Below are positions 20,740 to 31,550 of a stretch of 64,000 bases of DNA, in pieces. Position numbers and translations under genes: made by a program. Each line of letters opens with the position of its first letter. Positions within the stretch are counted from its first letter, which is position 1. The stretch is from Paragorgia papillata (taxonomy: Eukaryota; Cnidaria; Anthozoa; Scleralcyonacea; Coralliidae), in the NCBI GenBank assembly GCA_035771165.1, contig JAWNZC010000100.1, positions 3,367,501 to 3,431,500 on the forward strand, written 5' to 3'. Below the pieces are notes generated by a model. That model did not search any database and had not been told where the DNA came from. It saw only the letters and a list, made by a program, of their open reading frames with translations.

Positions 20740-23700
20740 TTCGTTGTCGCTCTGAGCTGGTGTGTTGTGGTTAGTCTCCAATAAGGATGCTCTCTCACCA
20801 GGTATAGAGGGTGGAGTATCACAAGGTTTTAACCGGTGAAAGTGAACCACTGAACGAGCTCTTGTCCCCTCGCGCTGGATACGATACACCACATCTGTTA
20901 TGCGTTTTACCACGCCAAAAGGGCCAGTCCAGGGACGATGGAACTTTGGTTTTAAACCCCTCTTGACGGCTGGATTGTGAAGCCAGACTCGGTCTCCAAC
21001 TTTGTATCGGCCACCAACTGCTCGTTGATCGTACCGGTCTTTCTGCCGACCTTGTACAAACCCCGTCCTTTTCCGTACTTGCTCGTAGGCTTCCTCCAGG
21101 TGTTGTTTGAGTTGTACAACATACTCGGTGGTCTCCTTCATCGTGTCAGGATCTCTACCAAACATCAAATCGATGGGGAGTCGAATCTCTCTCCCAAACA
21201 TCAAGTGGAATGGCGTGTAACCAGTGGATTCTTGCACACTGGAACGGTAGGCCAACATAGTGGTGGGGAGATGATCATCCCAAGAAGTCTCATCCTCTGC
21301 AACGCGTATGCTCTGCATCCCAATTAGTGTCCGGTTGAAGCACTCCACGAGTCCATCTGACTGTGGGTGGTAGGGGGTGGTGCGAGTCTTTTCCATGCCA
21401 AGAAGATTGCACATTTCCTTAAAGATCTTTGACTCAAAATTACGTCCCTGGTCGGAGTGAATGTGCATTGGGACTCCGAACCGACAAATCCATTCGTTGA
21501 CTAGCACTCGTGCTATGGATTCAGCTTCTTGATTCGCAAGAGGGTAGGCTTCGGGCCATCTAGTAAAGTAGTCAGAAACCACGAGTATGTACTTGTTTCC
21601 ATGTTGGGTAATAGGTAACGGACCCACAATATCTAGTGCCACCCTCTCCATTGGAAATCCGGTACGAACAGGCACCAACGGTGCTCGGTTTGGTCTTGCT
21701 GGAGATTTACGTTTAGCGCATTCAGGACACTGACGGCACCACAGTTCGATGTCTTCCCTCAACCCTATCCAATAAAACCGTTCTCTTGCCTTCCCTACGG
21801 TTTTCGTCACGCCAAGATGCCCTCCTGCTACTCCATCGTGCAATTCTTTGATAACGACAAGGACAAGTTCTCGTGGTACCATAATTTGCTTTAGGATTCT
21901 CTTCCCATCTCTATCTTCCCAGTGTCGATGAACCACACCGTTTTCCAGAAACAACTGATCCCACTGAGCCCAATAGCCACGATTTCTCAGTCCAGAGCCA
22001 GACATTTCTTCAACAGTAGGGCGGTCCTTCCCTGCCAGTAAACGACGTCGAATAGGTCCTAGTTGTGGATCTCCTTCCTGAGCTGATTGTATGGTTGTTA
22101 GTGTCCCATCATCGAGAGACTCCCCGGAAGCCCCACCCTCTGGCGGTGACATATGGACGGCATGAACGTTATGTGGGTCACCACATTGATCACAAGGTCG
22201 TCCCGACAGGGCATCAGCGTTGCTGTGTCTTGTTTCCGGTCGGTGTTGGGCTTGAAAATGATACTCTTGCAGTTGCTCCAACCACCGAGCCACCTGTCCT
22301 TCGGGCTCCTTGAACCGTTGTAACCACTGCAGTGCCGCGTGATCTGTTCGAACAACAAAAGGCCGTCCGAGTAAATAGCATCGGAAATGACGAGTAAAGG
22401 TAACCACCGCGAGCATTTCCCGGCGAGTCACGCAGTAATTTCTTTCTGCTTTGGTCAATGTCCTGCTTCCATAGCCAATCACTCTCTCTTTACCGTCTTG
22501 TATCTGGGACAGAACTGCACCAATACCACGATCACTAGCGTCGGTGTCGAGGATGAATGGGTCTGAGTACCTCGGGTACGCTAGGATGGGCGCGCAAACT
22601 AATCGCCGCTTCAATTCTCTAAAAGCATCGTCAGCTTCTTCGCTCCATCGATATTCGGTCTTCTTTTCGGTAAGACGATGTAATGGACTAGCGATTTTGG
22701 CGAAATCTTTAATGAACCGTCTGTAATATGACGCGAGACCCAAAAAGCTTCGCAACTCACCCGGGTTCGTAGGGACTGGCCAGGAAGCAACTCTTTCGGT
22801 TTTCTCGTGGTCGGCAGCCACCCCATCTTGTTTGACCACATGCCCCAAAAAGGTTACTTCGCGCCGACACGGACGACACTTCTTCGGTTTCAGCTTAAGC
22901 CCCGCCCCACGAAATCTCTCGAACACAGATTGTAAGCGTTCCAGATGCTCGTCAAATGTTCGTCCAAAGACGACGACATCATCTAAATAAGCCAAACACG
23001 ATTCCCACGTAAGTCCGGCTAACACCAACTCCATCAGGCATTGAAAGGTGCTCGGGGCGTTACACAACCCAAAGGGCATTACTCGAAATTCGTACAACCC
23101 TTGAGGTGTAACGAATGCAGACTTCTCCCGATCTTGGGGGTCAAGCTCCACTTGCCAGTAGCCACTCGCCAGATCTAGCGTTGAGAACCAAGGGAATCCA
23201 GAATGTCGTCCACACGGGGCAAAGGGAAGGAATCTTTACGCGTGACGTTGTTTAGACGTCGATAGTCGACGCAGAATCTTGTCGTCCCATCTTTCTTCCG
23301 CACGAGAACAATTGGTGATGCCCATGGTGATTGGGATGGTTGAACGACTCCTTGCTGCTGCATCTCATCCACCATGCGACTGACTTCGGACCTTTGGTGG
23401 GGTGCTACTCGACGAGCTCTTTGACGGATTGGAGAAGCATCTCCAGTACTGATCTTGTGGTACACTTTATTGGTTCGCCCCAAATCGCCGTCACCTGTGG
23501 AAAATATATCTTCAAAGTCGTCTACAAGCTGAGTTAGCTTGGTTTGTTGATCGTTCGTGAGCCCCAAGTCCTCTATCTCCTTTGAAATGTTCTCCTTGGC
23601 GCTGTGATCTCTTGACCTTCGAGACTGAACTGGGACTTGCATTGACGTGGCTGACTTCTATGAATGTATCGTCAGGTTGGTCAGTGCTGGCCTTCGAACC

Positions 23701-24341
23701 ACATAATGGGTGGAAATTTCCCACGCTTAGGTTTCTATAAAGAGTTACCGGCGTCTCCGACAAATTAGCAATACGTATTGGCATTATTCCCTGCGAAGGT
23801 CGTGCCACAATTCTCGCTGCCAAGACTTGGTGTTTTGATTCGAAACCGTCCTTAACTTTGAAAACGACAGGAAAATCAGTGCTATTGTCTCCATCACTCG
23901 TACAATGGCTGGAAAAACCATTTTTGCGTTAGGTCGCACCATTACTGTGTCTTTTAGGACGACACGGCAAACACAAGGTGGTCTGGCTTGGTATCGGAGA
24001 GCGACGGTATGTTTACCCGCGTGGAGAGAGCCTGTTTTCAAGTCAATTAAACAACCGTTCTCGGTTAGAAAGTCAGCTCCTAGCAAACAGTCTTGGGTTA
24101 CTCCTTCAGTAATCAAAGTATTTTGCATCACATCCAGACCGCCTACCCGAAATCTCACTTGAGCTGACCCCAGTATCTTTAATGGCTCTCCATTCGCGAC
24201 GACGACGGCTTGATGGACTGGCTGTAATTGCTCCCGTGTCGTATGCCCACTTCTTTCCCACAATTGACGATGGACCAAAGTGACTGCAGATCCTGTATCA
24301 ACCAACATTGGGGTTTCTGCGTCGTTCAGTAAACCACTCAC
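20731..24341 (-). pseudogene. pol: Gypsy pol: protease, RT, RNase H, integrase (frameshifted)
   Basis: The protease frame (24341-23784) has the aspartyl motif MLVDTGSAVTLV and overlaps the end of gag in the -1 frame, as expected for programmed frameshifting. The frame is then broken near 23800 and near 23630. The RT starts in 23642-23175 (SPWASPIVLVRKKDG, FCVDYRRLNN) and is broken again at ~23155 by a small deletion inside the TLDLASGYW motif. The long frame 23151-20731 holds the catalytic LAYLDDVVVFG, RNase H (DTDASDRGIGAVLSQ, RTDHAALQWL), the HHCC integrase finger (HLGVTKTVGKARERFYW...CRQCPECAKRK) and the DDE core (LDIVGPLP, HSDQGRNFES, ECFNRTL). Every catalytic motif survives, but the frameshifts make it non-functional. 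Confidence 0.9.
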
Positions 24342-24397
24342 GAAGACTGCTGATTGTGTTGCGGCGCTAACGTTGACAGGAAATTTGTTTTGGGGAC

Positions 24398-25375
24398 CTA
24401 ACGGTTGTACCGCTGACGCCCGGTCCGCGGCGGCAGGTGACTCTCGTTTCCCGACGGCCTATCTTGGGTAATGTTGGAGTTCCACTCTGGACACGAGTTT
24501 CGCATGTGCCCCAGTTGACCACAGCTCCAACACGTTATTGGGTTTGATCTCCGTCCTCTCCGTCCTCCGGTTTCCGTAGGTGTCGGTGCGTTGAGTTTCT
24601 CAATGAGCCGCGTTAGTACTTCGGTGTTAGCGCGAAGGGCGGCGGCCATTTCGCTTGTGTTGCCTTTCTTGACTGCTTCGAATCTATCATCGATGCTTGT
24701 TTGTCGGTCTCCCACGGCGTGAACTCTGGCGCTTAAGCTGTCATCACCTATCGAGCGTTGGTCTCCCACGGCGTGAACTTTGGCTCTCGTTCCTTTTCGC
24801 ATTTTCTGGTGCGTTTTATGCACTGCCGTAAGTCGTCTCGCAAGTTTAACAGCATCATCCAAACTCGAGGGGGAGTCAACGAGGAGGCGTTCTTGCGTTT
24901 TCGCGTCTTGTATCCCTGCAATAAATTGGTCTCGAGCTAATTCGTCTTGATGTTTGGGTTCCAATCCACGGTGGCCTCGTTTTGCTAGGTCAAGTAAAAT
25001 ACCCGCAAAAGTTTCTAACGTTTCTCCTGGTTCTTGTTTACGTTGGTTGAGCTTGAATCTTAATTCGGGCTCTGTTGCTTTCGACGCGAAGCGATTCAGG
25101 AGTTTTGCTTTGACTTCGTCATAACTATCCTTTTCGATATCTAGCCCGAGCTGATCGATTGCTTGGAACGCGTTGTCGTCGAGCGATAAATCAACGGCAC
25201 CTGCCTTGGAGTCTTTTGGAATTCTCACACATTTCGCGTAAGTTTGCCAGCGCTTTAACCAAAGCTCAAAATTACAACCCATTGTAAATGGTTTTGGAGC
25301 TCGGATACCGCCAACCGCGAGCTTCGTTTCTGGTACGGCCACCGCTTGCTGTTCGGTTTCGTTGTTCGGATCCAT
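24398..25375 (-). CDS. gag: Gypsy Gag with one zinc knuckle
   Basis: 325 residues from ATG (MDPNNETE). The capsid-like region has FELWLKRWQTYAKC, LLNRFASKATEPELRFKLNQ and DQFIAGIQDAKTQERLL, as in Ty3/Gypsy Gag. A short internal duplication, VHAVGDQRSIGDDS and VHAVGDRQTSIDDR, precedes the CCHC knuckle CWSCGQLGHMRNSC, which binds RNA. The frame is open from ATG to TAG at 24398, unlike pol. It packages element RNA into virus-like particles in intact relatives. Confidence 0.85.
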   Translation of the reverse strand: MDPNNETEQQAVAVPETKLAVGGIRAPKPFTMGCNFELWLKRWQTYAKCVRIPKDSKAGAVDLSLDDNAFQAIDQLGLDIEKDSYDEVKAKLLNRFASKATEPELRFKLNQRKQEPGETLETFAGILLDLAKRGHRGLEPKHQDELARDQFIAGIQDAKTQERLLVDSPSSLDDAVKLARRLTAVHKTHQKMRKGTRAKVHAVGDQRSIGDDSLSARVHAVGDRQTSIDDRFEAVKKGNTSEMAAALRANTEVLTRLIEKLNAPTPTETGGRRGRRSNPITCWSCGQLGHMRNSCPEWNSNITQDRPSGNESHLPPRTGRQRYNR

Positions 25376-25406
25376 TTCTATCGACAATCAAAATAAACCG
25401 GTGTAG

Positions 25407-25424
25407 ATCCCACCGCTGCCACCA
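25407..25424 (-). other. Primer-binding site complementary to tRNA-Leu 3' end
   Basis: On the minus strand TGGTGGCAGCGGTGGGAT lies one base downstream of the LTR end (CAACA). It is the complement of ATCCCACCGCTGCCA plus CCA, which is the 3' end of animal tRNA-Leu(AAG) as I know it. This fixes the LTR boundary and the element's orientation. Confidence 0.8.
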
Positions 25425-25425
25425 A

Positions 25426-25740
25426 TGTTGGTCTAGAACACACAAGAGTACTAGAATTTCTAAGTTTTAATCAACATTCGTGCGGTCACAGTCTCATCTC
25501 GTCTGACGTTATCTGTTTTAATCACACTCTCTCTAATCAATCATACGTCATAATCCATTCCTAGTATTATTATTTAATATATAATTACATCAATTAACTG
25601 TAACATATACGTTACATAATGAACTAATTGTCCAATAGCAACGTTTAAGTTCAATCACTCAACCGTGCTATACAAAACATTAATAAACCTAAAACAAAGG
25701 ATGTGCACGGTGTAAGGTACGGTTCAACATAAAATCACAG
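25426..25740 (-). repeat. 5' LTR of the Gypsy element (outer end uncertain)
   Basis: Begins TGTTGG on the plus strand, so the LTR ends ...CCAACA on its own strand, adjacent to the primer-binding site. No second LTR is in the window to define length. AT-rich with TAATATATAATTA around 25577. Confidence 0.5.
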
Positions 25741-26070
25741 CTCAGTATAGGCGCTTTGAAGTTTGCCGAGTTTCCAGACCATATCTCGATTGACTATGTC
25801 ACAATATTGCAAAGTTTCTGGCTTTGCACTAAAAGCGAAATACCGAACATGTCCAAATCATAATAGCGGCCGCTATTTTGAAATTCTTTTTCGCATGTAG
25901 CTATTATAATCTGTCTTCTCCGAATGTTTCCTCGAGAAATAAACCACTGTAGAAGCTATCAAATACACTGGAAGAAAGATAATTCATCTGGCTACAACAT
26001 ACGTGAAAAACGTCCCGTCCCGGCAAACGTCCCGTCCCGCCTCCAATGTAAACAGCACCTAAGAAAACTC
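25741..26070. other. No recognisable gene
   Basis: Spacer with a short direct duplication of AACGTCCCGTCCCG around 26004-26040. Nothing else supportable. Confidence 0.4.
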
Positions 26071-26321
26071 TACTTGGCCCAGCTGGGATTCGAACCAGCG
26101 ACCTTTGGTTTACTAGTCCGATGGTCAAGTTGGGAGCTGAAGGTCGAATGATAGTATAAAGACTGTTGTCCAGGTATTGAAGAAACTAGTCTGTTTCAAA
26201 ATATCAAATAGCCTAAGTACTATCATTCGACCTTCAGCTCCCAACTTGACCTGTAGCTCAGTTGGTAGATCATCGGACTAGTAAACGGGTCACGGGTTCA
26301 AATCCAAGCTGGGCCAAGTAG
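26071..26321. repeat. Inverted pair of tRNA-like (SINE) sequences
   Basis: The right arm (26218-26321, + strand) reads CTGTAGCTCAGTTGGTAGA (A box), CGGACTAGTAAA (anticodon-loop-like, AGT) and GGGTTCAAATCC (B box), then AAGCTGGGCC. The left arm is its reverse complement (26071-26155), with GGTTCGAATCCCAGCTGGGCC better preserved but with the A-box segment deleted. The B-box end resembles tRNA-Thr(AGU). Neither copy folds as a complete tRNA, so both are probably SINE-type pseudogenes in a hairpin. Confidence 0.65.
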
Positions 26322-26800
26322 ACTTTTCTCTACCTGCCCAGTATGTGATAAGTATTGTTTAAAACATGAACAGCGCTGTTTTATCAAATTTAAAAATCCA
26401 ACCACACAGATTCTATACCATGAGTATTCTTTCCAGTGATATTGAAAAGATATAAAACTATGGACATGCTACTGATTTCCTTTGTGTTTTGCTCGTGAAT
26501 TATTAATGAGTGTTTAACACTTGAAACATATGTATATATAGTACAAATTTTATTAAAATTACCTTTTAACTACTCAAATTATTCACAGGCAATAAAAATT
26601 TCTGTGGCAGTATCTTCATTTAATTAGAGAAATTCATGATCATCTTATTCTCCAGGGCTGATATTTGTTCCTAGGAAAACAAACTAATGTACATGTTTTC
26701 GATGATATATTTTTTTAAAAAACTTGAAAAATATTCGTTGCATTAACCTTCGATGTGGAGGTGTTGGTGTGATCAGATGCGTCGTAGAGAAAAGCTAGAT
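26322..26800. other. AT-rich, no gene
   Basis: Contains a half copy of the foldback family seen at 10141-10239 (about 26362-26392). Otherwise nothing recognised. Confidence 0.4.
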
Positions 26801-27159
26801 ATTCCTGCCTGAGCTGGTTAAAAATGGCCCCTTTATTGTTTTACTGTGTCTAACACCAGATGATTTTACTCATTAAAGAGAGAACCCTCAGACATCCTAG
26901 GCAGCAATGAGTTAACAAGTGATTAACCCATTCCTGCCTGAGGTGGTCAAAAATGGTTCCTTTATTGTTTTACTCTGTCTAACACCAGGTGATTTTACTC
27001 ATCAAAGAGAGAACCCTCAGACATTCTAGGCAGCAATGAGTTAACAAGTGATTAACCCATTCCTGCTTGAGCTGACCAAAAATGGTTCCTTTATTGTTTT
27101 ACTCTGTCTAACACCAGGTGATTTTACTCATCAAAGAGAGAACCCTCAGACATCCTAGA
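26801..27159. repeat. 129-bp tandem repeat, ~2.8 copies
   Basis: ATTCCTGC recurs at 26801, 26930 and 27059, exactly 129 bases apart. Units share TTTATTGTTTTACT, AACACCAGGTGATTTTACTC and GAGAGAACCCTCAGACAT. Identity is high, with few substitutions per unit. Confidence 0.9.
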
Positions 27160-29173
27160 CAGAAAACCCCCTTCATTGATTGTTTACTGATTACCAGTCA
27201 ATTAATTAATGATGACTTTTGATTACCAATATTATTGATTGGGTAGCCCATTTTTAAAAGTAAAATTATTACTAAATAATAATTATAACACTCACTCAAT
27301 CTTTCTTTCTTTCTTAAATACTAAAATTTACCCAAGAGAAGAAGAGAAAAATTATTTTAAAGTGAATTTACTAAAAATACAGTAGTAATACAGTATTAGA
27401 TTTTGACGGTTCAGCGATTTATTATAGAAAAAAAAATACTTATATTTTTGATTATCAAATTCTATCTGATCTCCGAACCATTCGATCTATTAAGAAAAGT
27501 TCTGATCTGAACTAGGATTATCCATTTTGATGCATTACACATGTTGAAATTTACATACAAAACCCTACACATGACAATATAGTACAATAAAATCTACACG
27601 ATTTTCGCGTAAAGTTGGGGCAGAACCCCATATTAAATGGCGCTATTTTATAGTTAAGTTATACAGGTACCTTTGAAAAGGACATTCTTGGCCTAAATTC
27701 ACAGCACACAAGAGTCTTCGCAGTCCGCCATCTTCGCCCAGCCAAACTGTATTTAATACTTCATGAGGTACGACCAGTGCTTCCACTTGACTAAAGCAAA
27801 ATTTCCTTTTTTTATCCTTCTTTTTAGCAAAATTTCCTTCCTAAAATCTGAAATTTCCTTCCAGTTTTCCCTCTTGATTGTCACGTGATACTGTCGACCA
27901 ATGAAATGGCTTCATTTTCTCATCGTTTGATCGGCTGAAATTTTTGCATTGGACTTAGAATACCGAATATTTAATACGCTATTGTCATTCATTTTTTTCT
28001 TTAAAAAAGCAGCGATATCGTTTGATATAATGTTGGACTATCCATATCTGCAGGATTTTGCAAGGTAATGTATTTTTTCTACATTGTTTGATCAGTTTAT
28101 GTAGGTCGTGTCGCGCGAAGCGAAGACCCCACTTCCGGTTTGTCAACAATCTTCAAAGCAAAAAATCTCGAATTCCAACGGTTCGAATTCTCTAATTTTA
28201 GCGAAATAAGTTGAAGAAATGTCTAATGTTTGATTCTATCCGGACGACCCCCGGTGACCTCTCAACCGTTTTCGAGATATTCGCCGTTGAACCGACCATG
28301 GTATTTTGGCTTTTTCTAAGATGGCGCCTAATAAATTTAAGAGAGCCTTTCGCCAACTAAAGCTTGTTTTTTCTCAAGAATTTTGGAAGTTTCCTAATAT
28401 TTCGAGCTTTATTCTTTAGAGTAAGTGTAGAATGAGTGGTGGACAATTATTAAGGAGTAAAATTTGGTATTTGTCTGTTTTTATGGTCCAAAACGCTTGA
28501 CCTCGCTGTATAAAAACACCATTCAGGTGCATATCAAGCCTATACATACATTCTGTAAATATTATTACAGAATGTACTGAACTTTCTTAAAGATCTGCTA
28601 TATATGTATACAGGCCTGATATGTATAGATATTTTTTTATATAATAAATAACATTGTGTTCCATGACAGCAGTATGATTATTAAAATTGATGTGTGGATT
28701 ATTTGTAGTTTATTGTTGGTCATTGTTATTGTGAATAATATATTGTAGTTGTAGTATTTTTTATTTTTTGTTAATTTGTTATAATTTGTTGTTGTTCGTA
28801 TTGTTTTTCAGTTACAAATATTTATTATCCCTTTTGCCCCAGTTGTCTATTTCAACTGAGTCAGTGATGTAGGAAGCAAGCTGATGGGGTGGGGGAAGTG
28901 TACACTTTCAAAAGTACCTTGTTTCAGGGCAGAGCTCCAAAACGACCCTTGAGGCTCGTGTCATCTGATAAAGGGCTTTTTTGTTGCAAAAGGGGGACTT
29001 TAACCAAGTGTGTGTGTGTGTGTGTGGGGGGGGGGGGGGGGCATGTGCCCTTGTGTCCACCCCTTGGTTTGTACACCCACAAAGTGAATACAATAGTTAG
29101 GCATTGGCTGTACAGTCAACTTTTAAGACATGAAAGGGTTAATAATTCCATCGCACTTCCTATTTTTTTACAG
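27160..29173. other. Mostly gene-free; isolated candidate first exon at 28030
   Basis: ATG TTG GAC TAT CCA TAT CTG CAG GAT... (28030-28064) is followed by a good donor, AAG|GTAATG, but I could not join it convincingly to a downstream exon. 28100-28400 looks like a dispersed repeat (CGCGCGAAGCGAAGACCCC) of unknown type. GT and G runs lie at 29010-29042. Confidence 0.35.
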
Positions 29174-29278
29174 GAAGTGAAGAGATACAGTACAGATGTC
29201 AGTGTTGGAATAACTTACTTTGGCAGTGTTCAGACTGAGTTGCCCATGCCCAGTGCCAGGGCACAAGCACCAATCTGA
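29174..29278 (+). CDS. Candidate terminal exon, unrecognised
   Basis: TTTTTTTACAG then an open frame of 34 codons to TGA (EVKRYSTDVSVGITYFGSVQ at its start). The acceptor is strong and the composition protein-like, but I do not recognise the family and no upstream exon could be linked in phase. It may be the end of a host gene or chance. Confidence 0.3.
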   Translation, partial: EVKRYSTDVSVGITYFGSVQTELPMPSARAQAPI

Positions 29279-30976
29279 ACAGGATTTTTATGATGATAAA
29301 TTGATGGATTCTCTTTTGCCAAATAACATTCAAATATGTAGTTTGAAGTTTTGCATGTTGTGAATGTCAGTTGTATAATTACATAACAATGCATAATTGT
29401 GGACATAACTAATAACATTTTAACACAGAGGTATTATCTCACATAGTATTATACAATTCAAATGCTGTGTCTCAAAGCCTAAATAAATGCAAGGATATTA
29501 TTCATCCCTATGCCTTCGAGTGCTACTGCATGTACATACTGATAGACAGTGAACTCTGTCTAAGACAGACACCCTTGGGCTGAACTTTGTCTACCTTATA
29601 GTTCATTTATTGGACTTTGTCTGTCTTTTAGTTCGATTACCCATTCACATCTGATCATTGTCTACCCTAATTAACTTTTCTGATGCCCTCGCTAAAGTTG
29701 ATGTTTTCTTGGCAGGGGAGGGGGGTGTTGTTTGACTGCAAAAATGTTGGACCAATGTTAAAATGTTAACAATGCCCCTGATTGAATACTTGTATCAGTG
29801 TCAGTACAGTAGTGCTTTAGAAGCAACCAAGATCAATGTTGAGCAACATTTTAATTCTATTCAAGTTCCTTATTTACATATATATTTAGGATACAGGAAA
29901 TACACTTTATTTGTTAAAATAGAATATTTGAACATTTGACCATGCAGTTATACCAAGTTTATCAATCGATTCTGGAGGCAATTCAATAAATTATCTCGAT
30001 TTCGGATTTTGAATTCACCTTAATACAAAGAAAAATAAAAGATAGTTATTGAATATTATATTTTAGGCTAGCTTTATTCACAATTTTATAAAATTTGGGA
30101 TACAAGCATAAAGTTAAGTATGAAGGAAGAGGGAAATCATAAACCACTAAACAACAAATAATGTTGATTTCTCATATCTCACCTCACGCTTTTCTCCAGT
30201 TGTAACGAATCACACGTTGCACCGCACAACCAAATCCTTCTTTGTTGTAAATATCTAATTCATTTCTGATTTGTTACATTATTTGTAATATAAAATGTGT
30301 CGAATCCGAAGGATTGAGTGGTCCTTGAAAACTATCTTGAATGCCCATCCGCCATTGTCTAGAATATTCGCCAAATAAAGCACAATCTGATCATATTAAT
30401 TGTCTATGATCGTCACGAATTGTTCTCGCATTTTCCTGACCATCAGATTTATCAATTCTGGATCAACTGTGACGAGTTTTCAAAAGTTTCGCGCATCTAG
30501 TCCACTGGGCAGAGTTCATTCCTCGTCTGCGGTCAGATGCAAATGAATCAATAATTTATCAATTTTAGTGTTAGGACCATGATGCTTTGCGGCACTTGTC
30601 CAACCTCCTCTGCGGTACGTGTATGGATTATTTTCTCGAAATTAATATATCTAGGTAAAGGGTGTCACTAAAACAATTAGACAACTCGTCCTCGTTGTCT
30701 AATTGTTAAAAGGTAAAGCTTTTTTCTGTCTAGTCCAAAGTTTTTTTCTGTCTAGTCCTTCGGTCTAGAAAAAAAAAATGACTTAACTAAAAAGTGAAGT
30801 AGCCAGGCTGCCTTTGTTTAAATGTTATCACTTATATTTGACGAGCTTTTGGTTTTGCCTTTATTGCGCGTCCTTTATCAAGAATTAATCTCAGCTTGAA
30901 ATTAGTGCGGAGACGCAAGGTCTGTGCGAGAAGGAAGAACTCGAAGAAGAAGGTCCTTCGGTCTGGGTGAAAAATA
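29279..30976. other. No recognised gene; Lys/Arg-rich open segment at its right end
   Basis: AT-rich. A small hairpin with AATTAGACAACTCG and CGAGGACGAGTTGTCT-like arms is at 30685-30715. Near 30880-30955 a stretch reading LKLVRRRKVCARRKNSKKK resembles a segment at 63030-63110, so the flanks of the giant element share a repeat. Confidence 0.4.
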
Positions 30977-30982
30977 TGCGAG

Positions 30983-31334
30983 TACGGAAGCCGAGAGGTG
31001 TAAATGAAAGTACGTTTTGAAAACTCGTTTCACAAGTACGTACTTGAAGTTCGTTGGGGAAAACCGAAAGTACGAAGTTCAAAAAGTGAAAGTACGTAGT
31101 TCGTAACCTAGCAACCATCTAAAATGTGAAAAGTACATAGTTCGTAACCTAGCAACCATCTAAAATGTGAAAAGTACGTAGTTCGTAACCTAGCAACCAT
31201 CTAAAATGTGAAAAGTGAAAGTACGTAGTTCGTAACCTAGCAACATAGTCTAAAATGTGAGAAGTGAAAGTACGTAGTTCGTAACCTAGCAACCATTGGT
31301 TGGTTAAACAATACTTATGTACAGCGGTTTCTAC
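30983..31334 (+). repeat. Left terminal inverted repeat of the giant element
   Basis: 352 bp. The outer ~120 bp is unique. The inner part has about five 39-47 bp subrepeats of the form AAGTACGTAGTTCGTAACCT followed by AGCAACCATCTAAAATGTG. It closes with AACAATACTTATGTACAGCG just before the transposase start. GTACGTAC palindromes are frequent. A role as transposase-binding array and promoter is inferred. Confidence 0.88.
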
Positions 31335-31550
31335 TGTTTAAGTCAGGGGGGGTTAAGTCGTTTAACAGGAGCAACTATTTGATTGCAAAGAAAGTATCTT
31401 TTCCTTTCTTTTGGAGCAATGGAGGCTGATATAAACAGTAAGTATACCAATATAAACGCTATCTAAATTTTAGTTCCGTGATGCTTTGATCAGTTTGATG
31501 CTCTGGTCCTCTGGATGCCCAATGGCGATGGTTATGTCTGTATGTATTAG

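Larger units (their letters stand above)
20731..25740 (-). mobile_element. Decayed Ty3/Gypsy LTR retrotransposon lacking its 3' LTR
   Basis: The order on the minus strand is 5' LTR (from 25426 upward), primer-binding site, gag, protease, RT, RNase H, integrase. The pol stop codon is the last recognisable Gypsy sequence and lies on the junction with the R2-like LINE, so the 3' LTR and polypurine tract are absent. At least three frameshifts break pol. The upper end of the LTR is not determinable without its partner, so 25740 is approximate. Confidence 0.85.

Noticed and set aside
26218..26321. Functional tRNA-Thr gene
   Set aside because: A and B boxes are visible, but the acceptor and anticodon stems do not pair properly and the copy lies in a palindrome. 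SINE-like pseudogene preferred.
28030..28870. Two-exon small gene joining 28030-28064 to a segment after TTTTTCAG near 28812
   Set aside because: Phase fits but the product is only ~31 residues without family similarity. Too weak to report as a gene.
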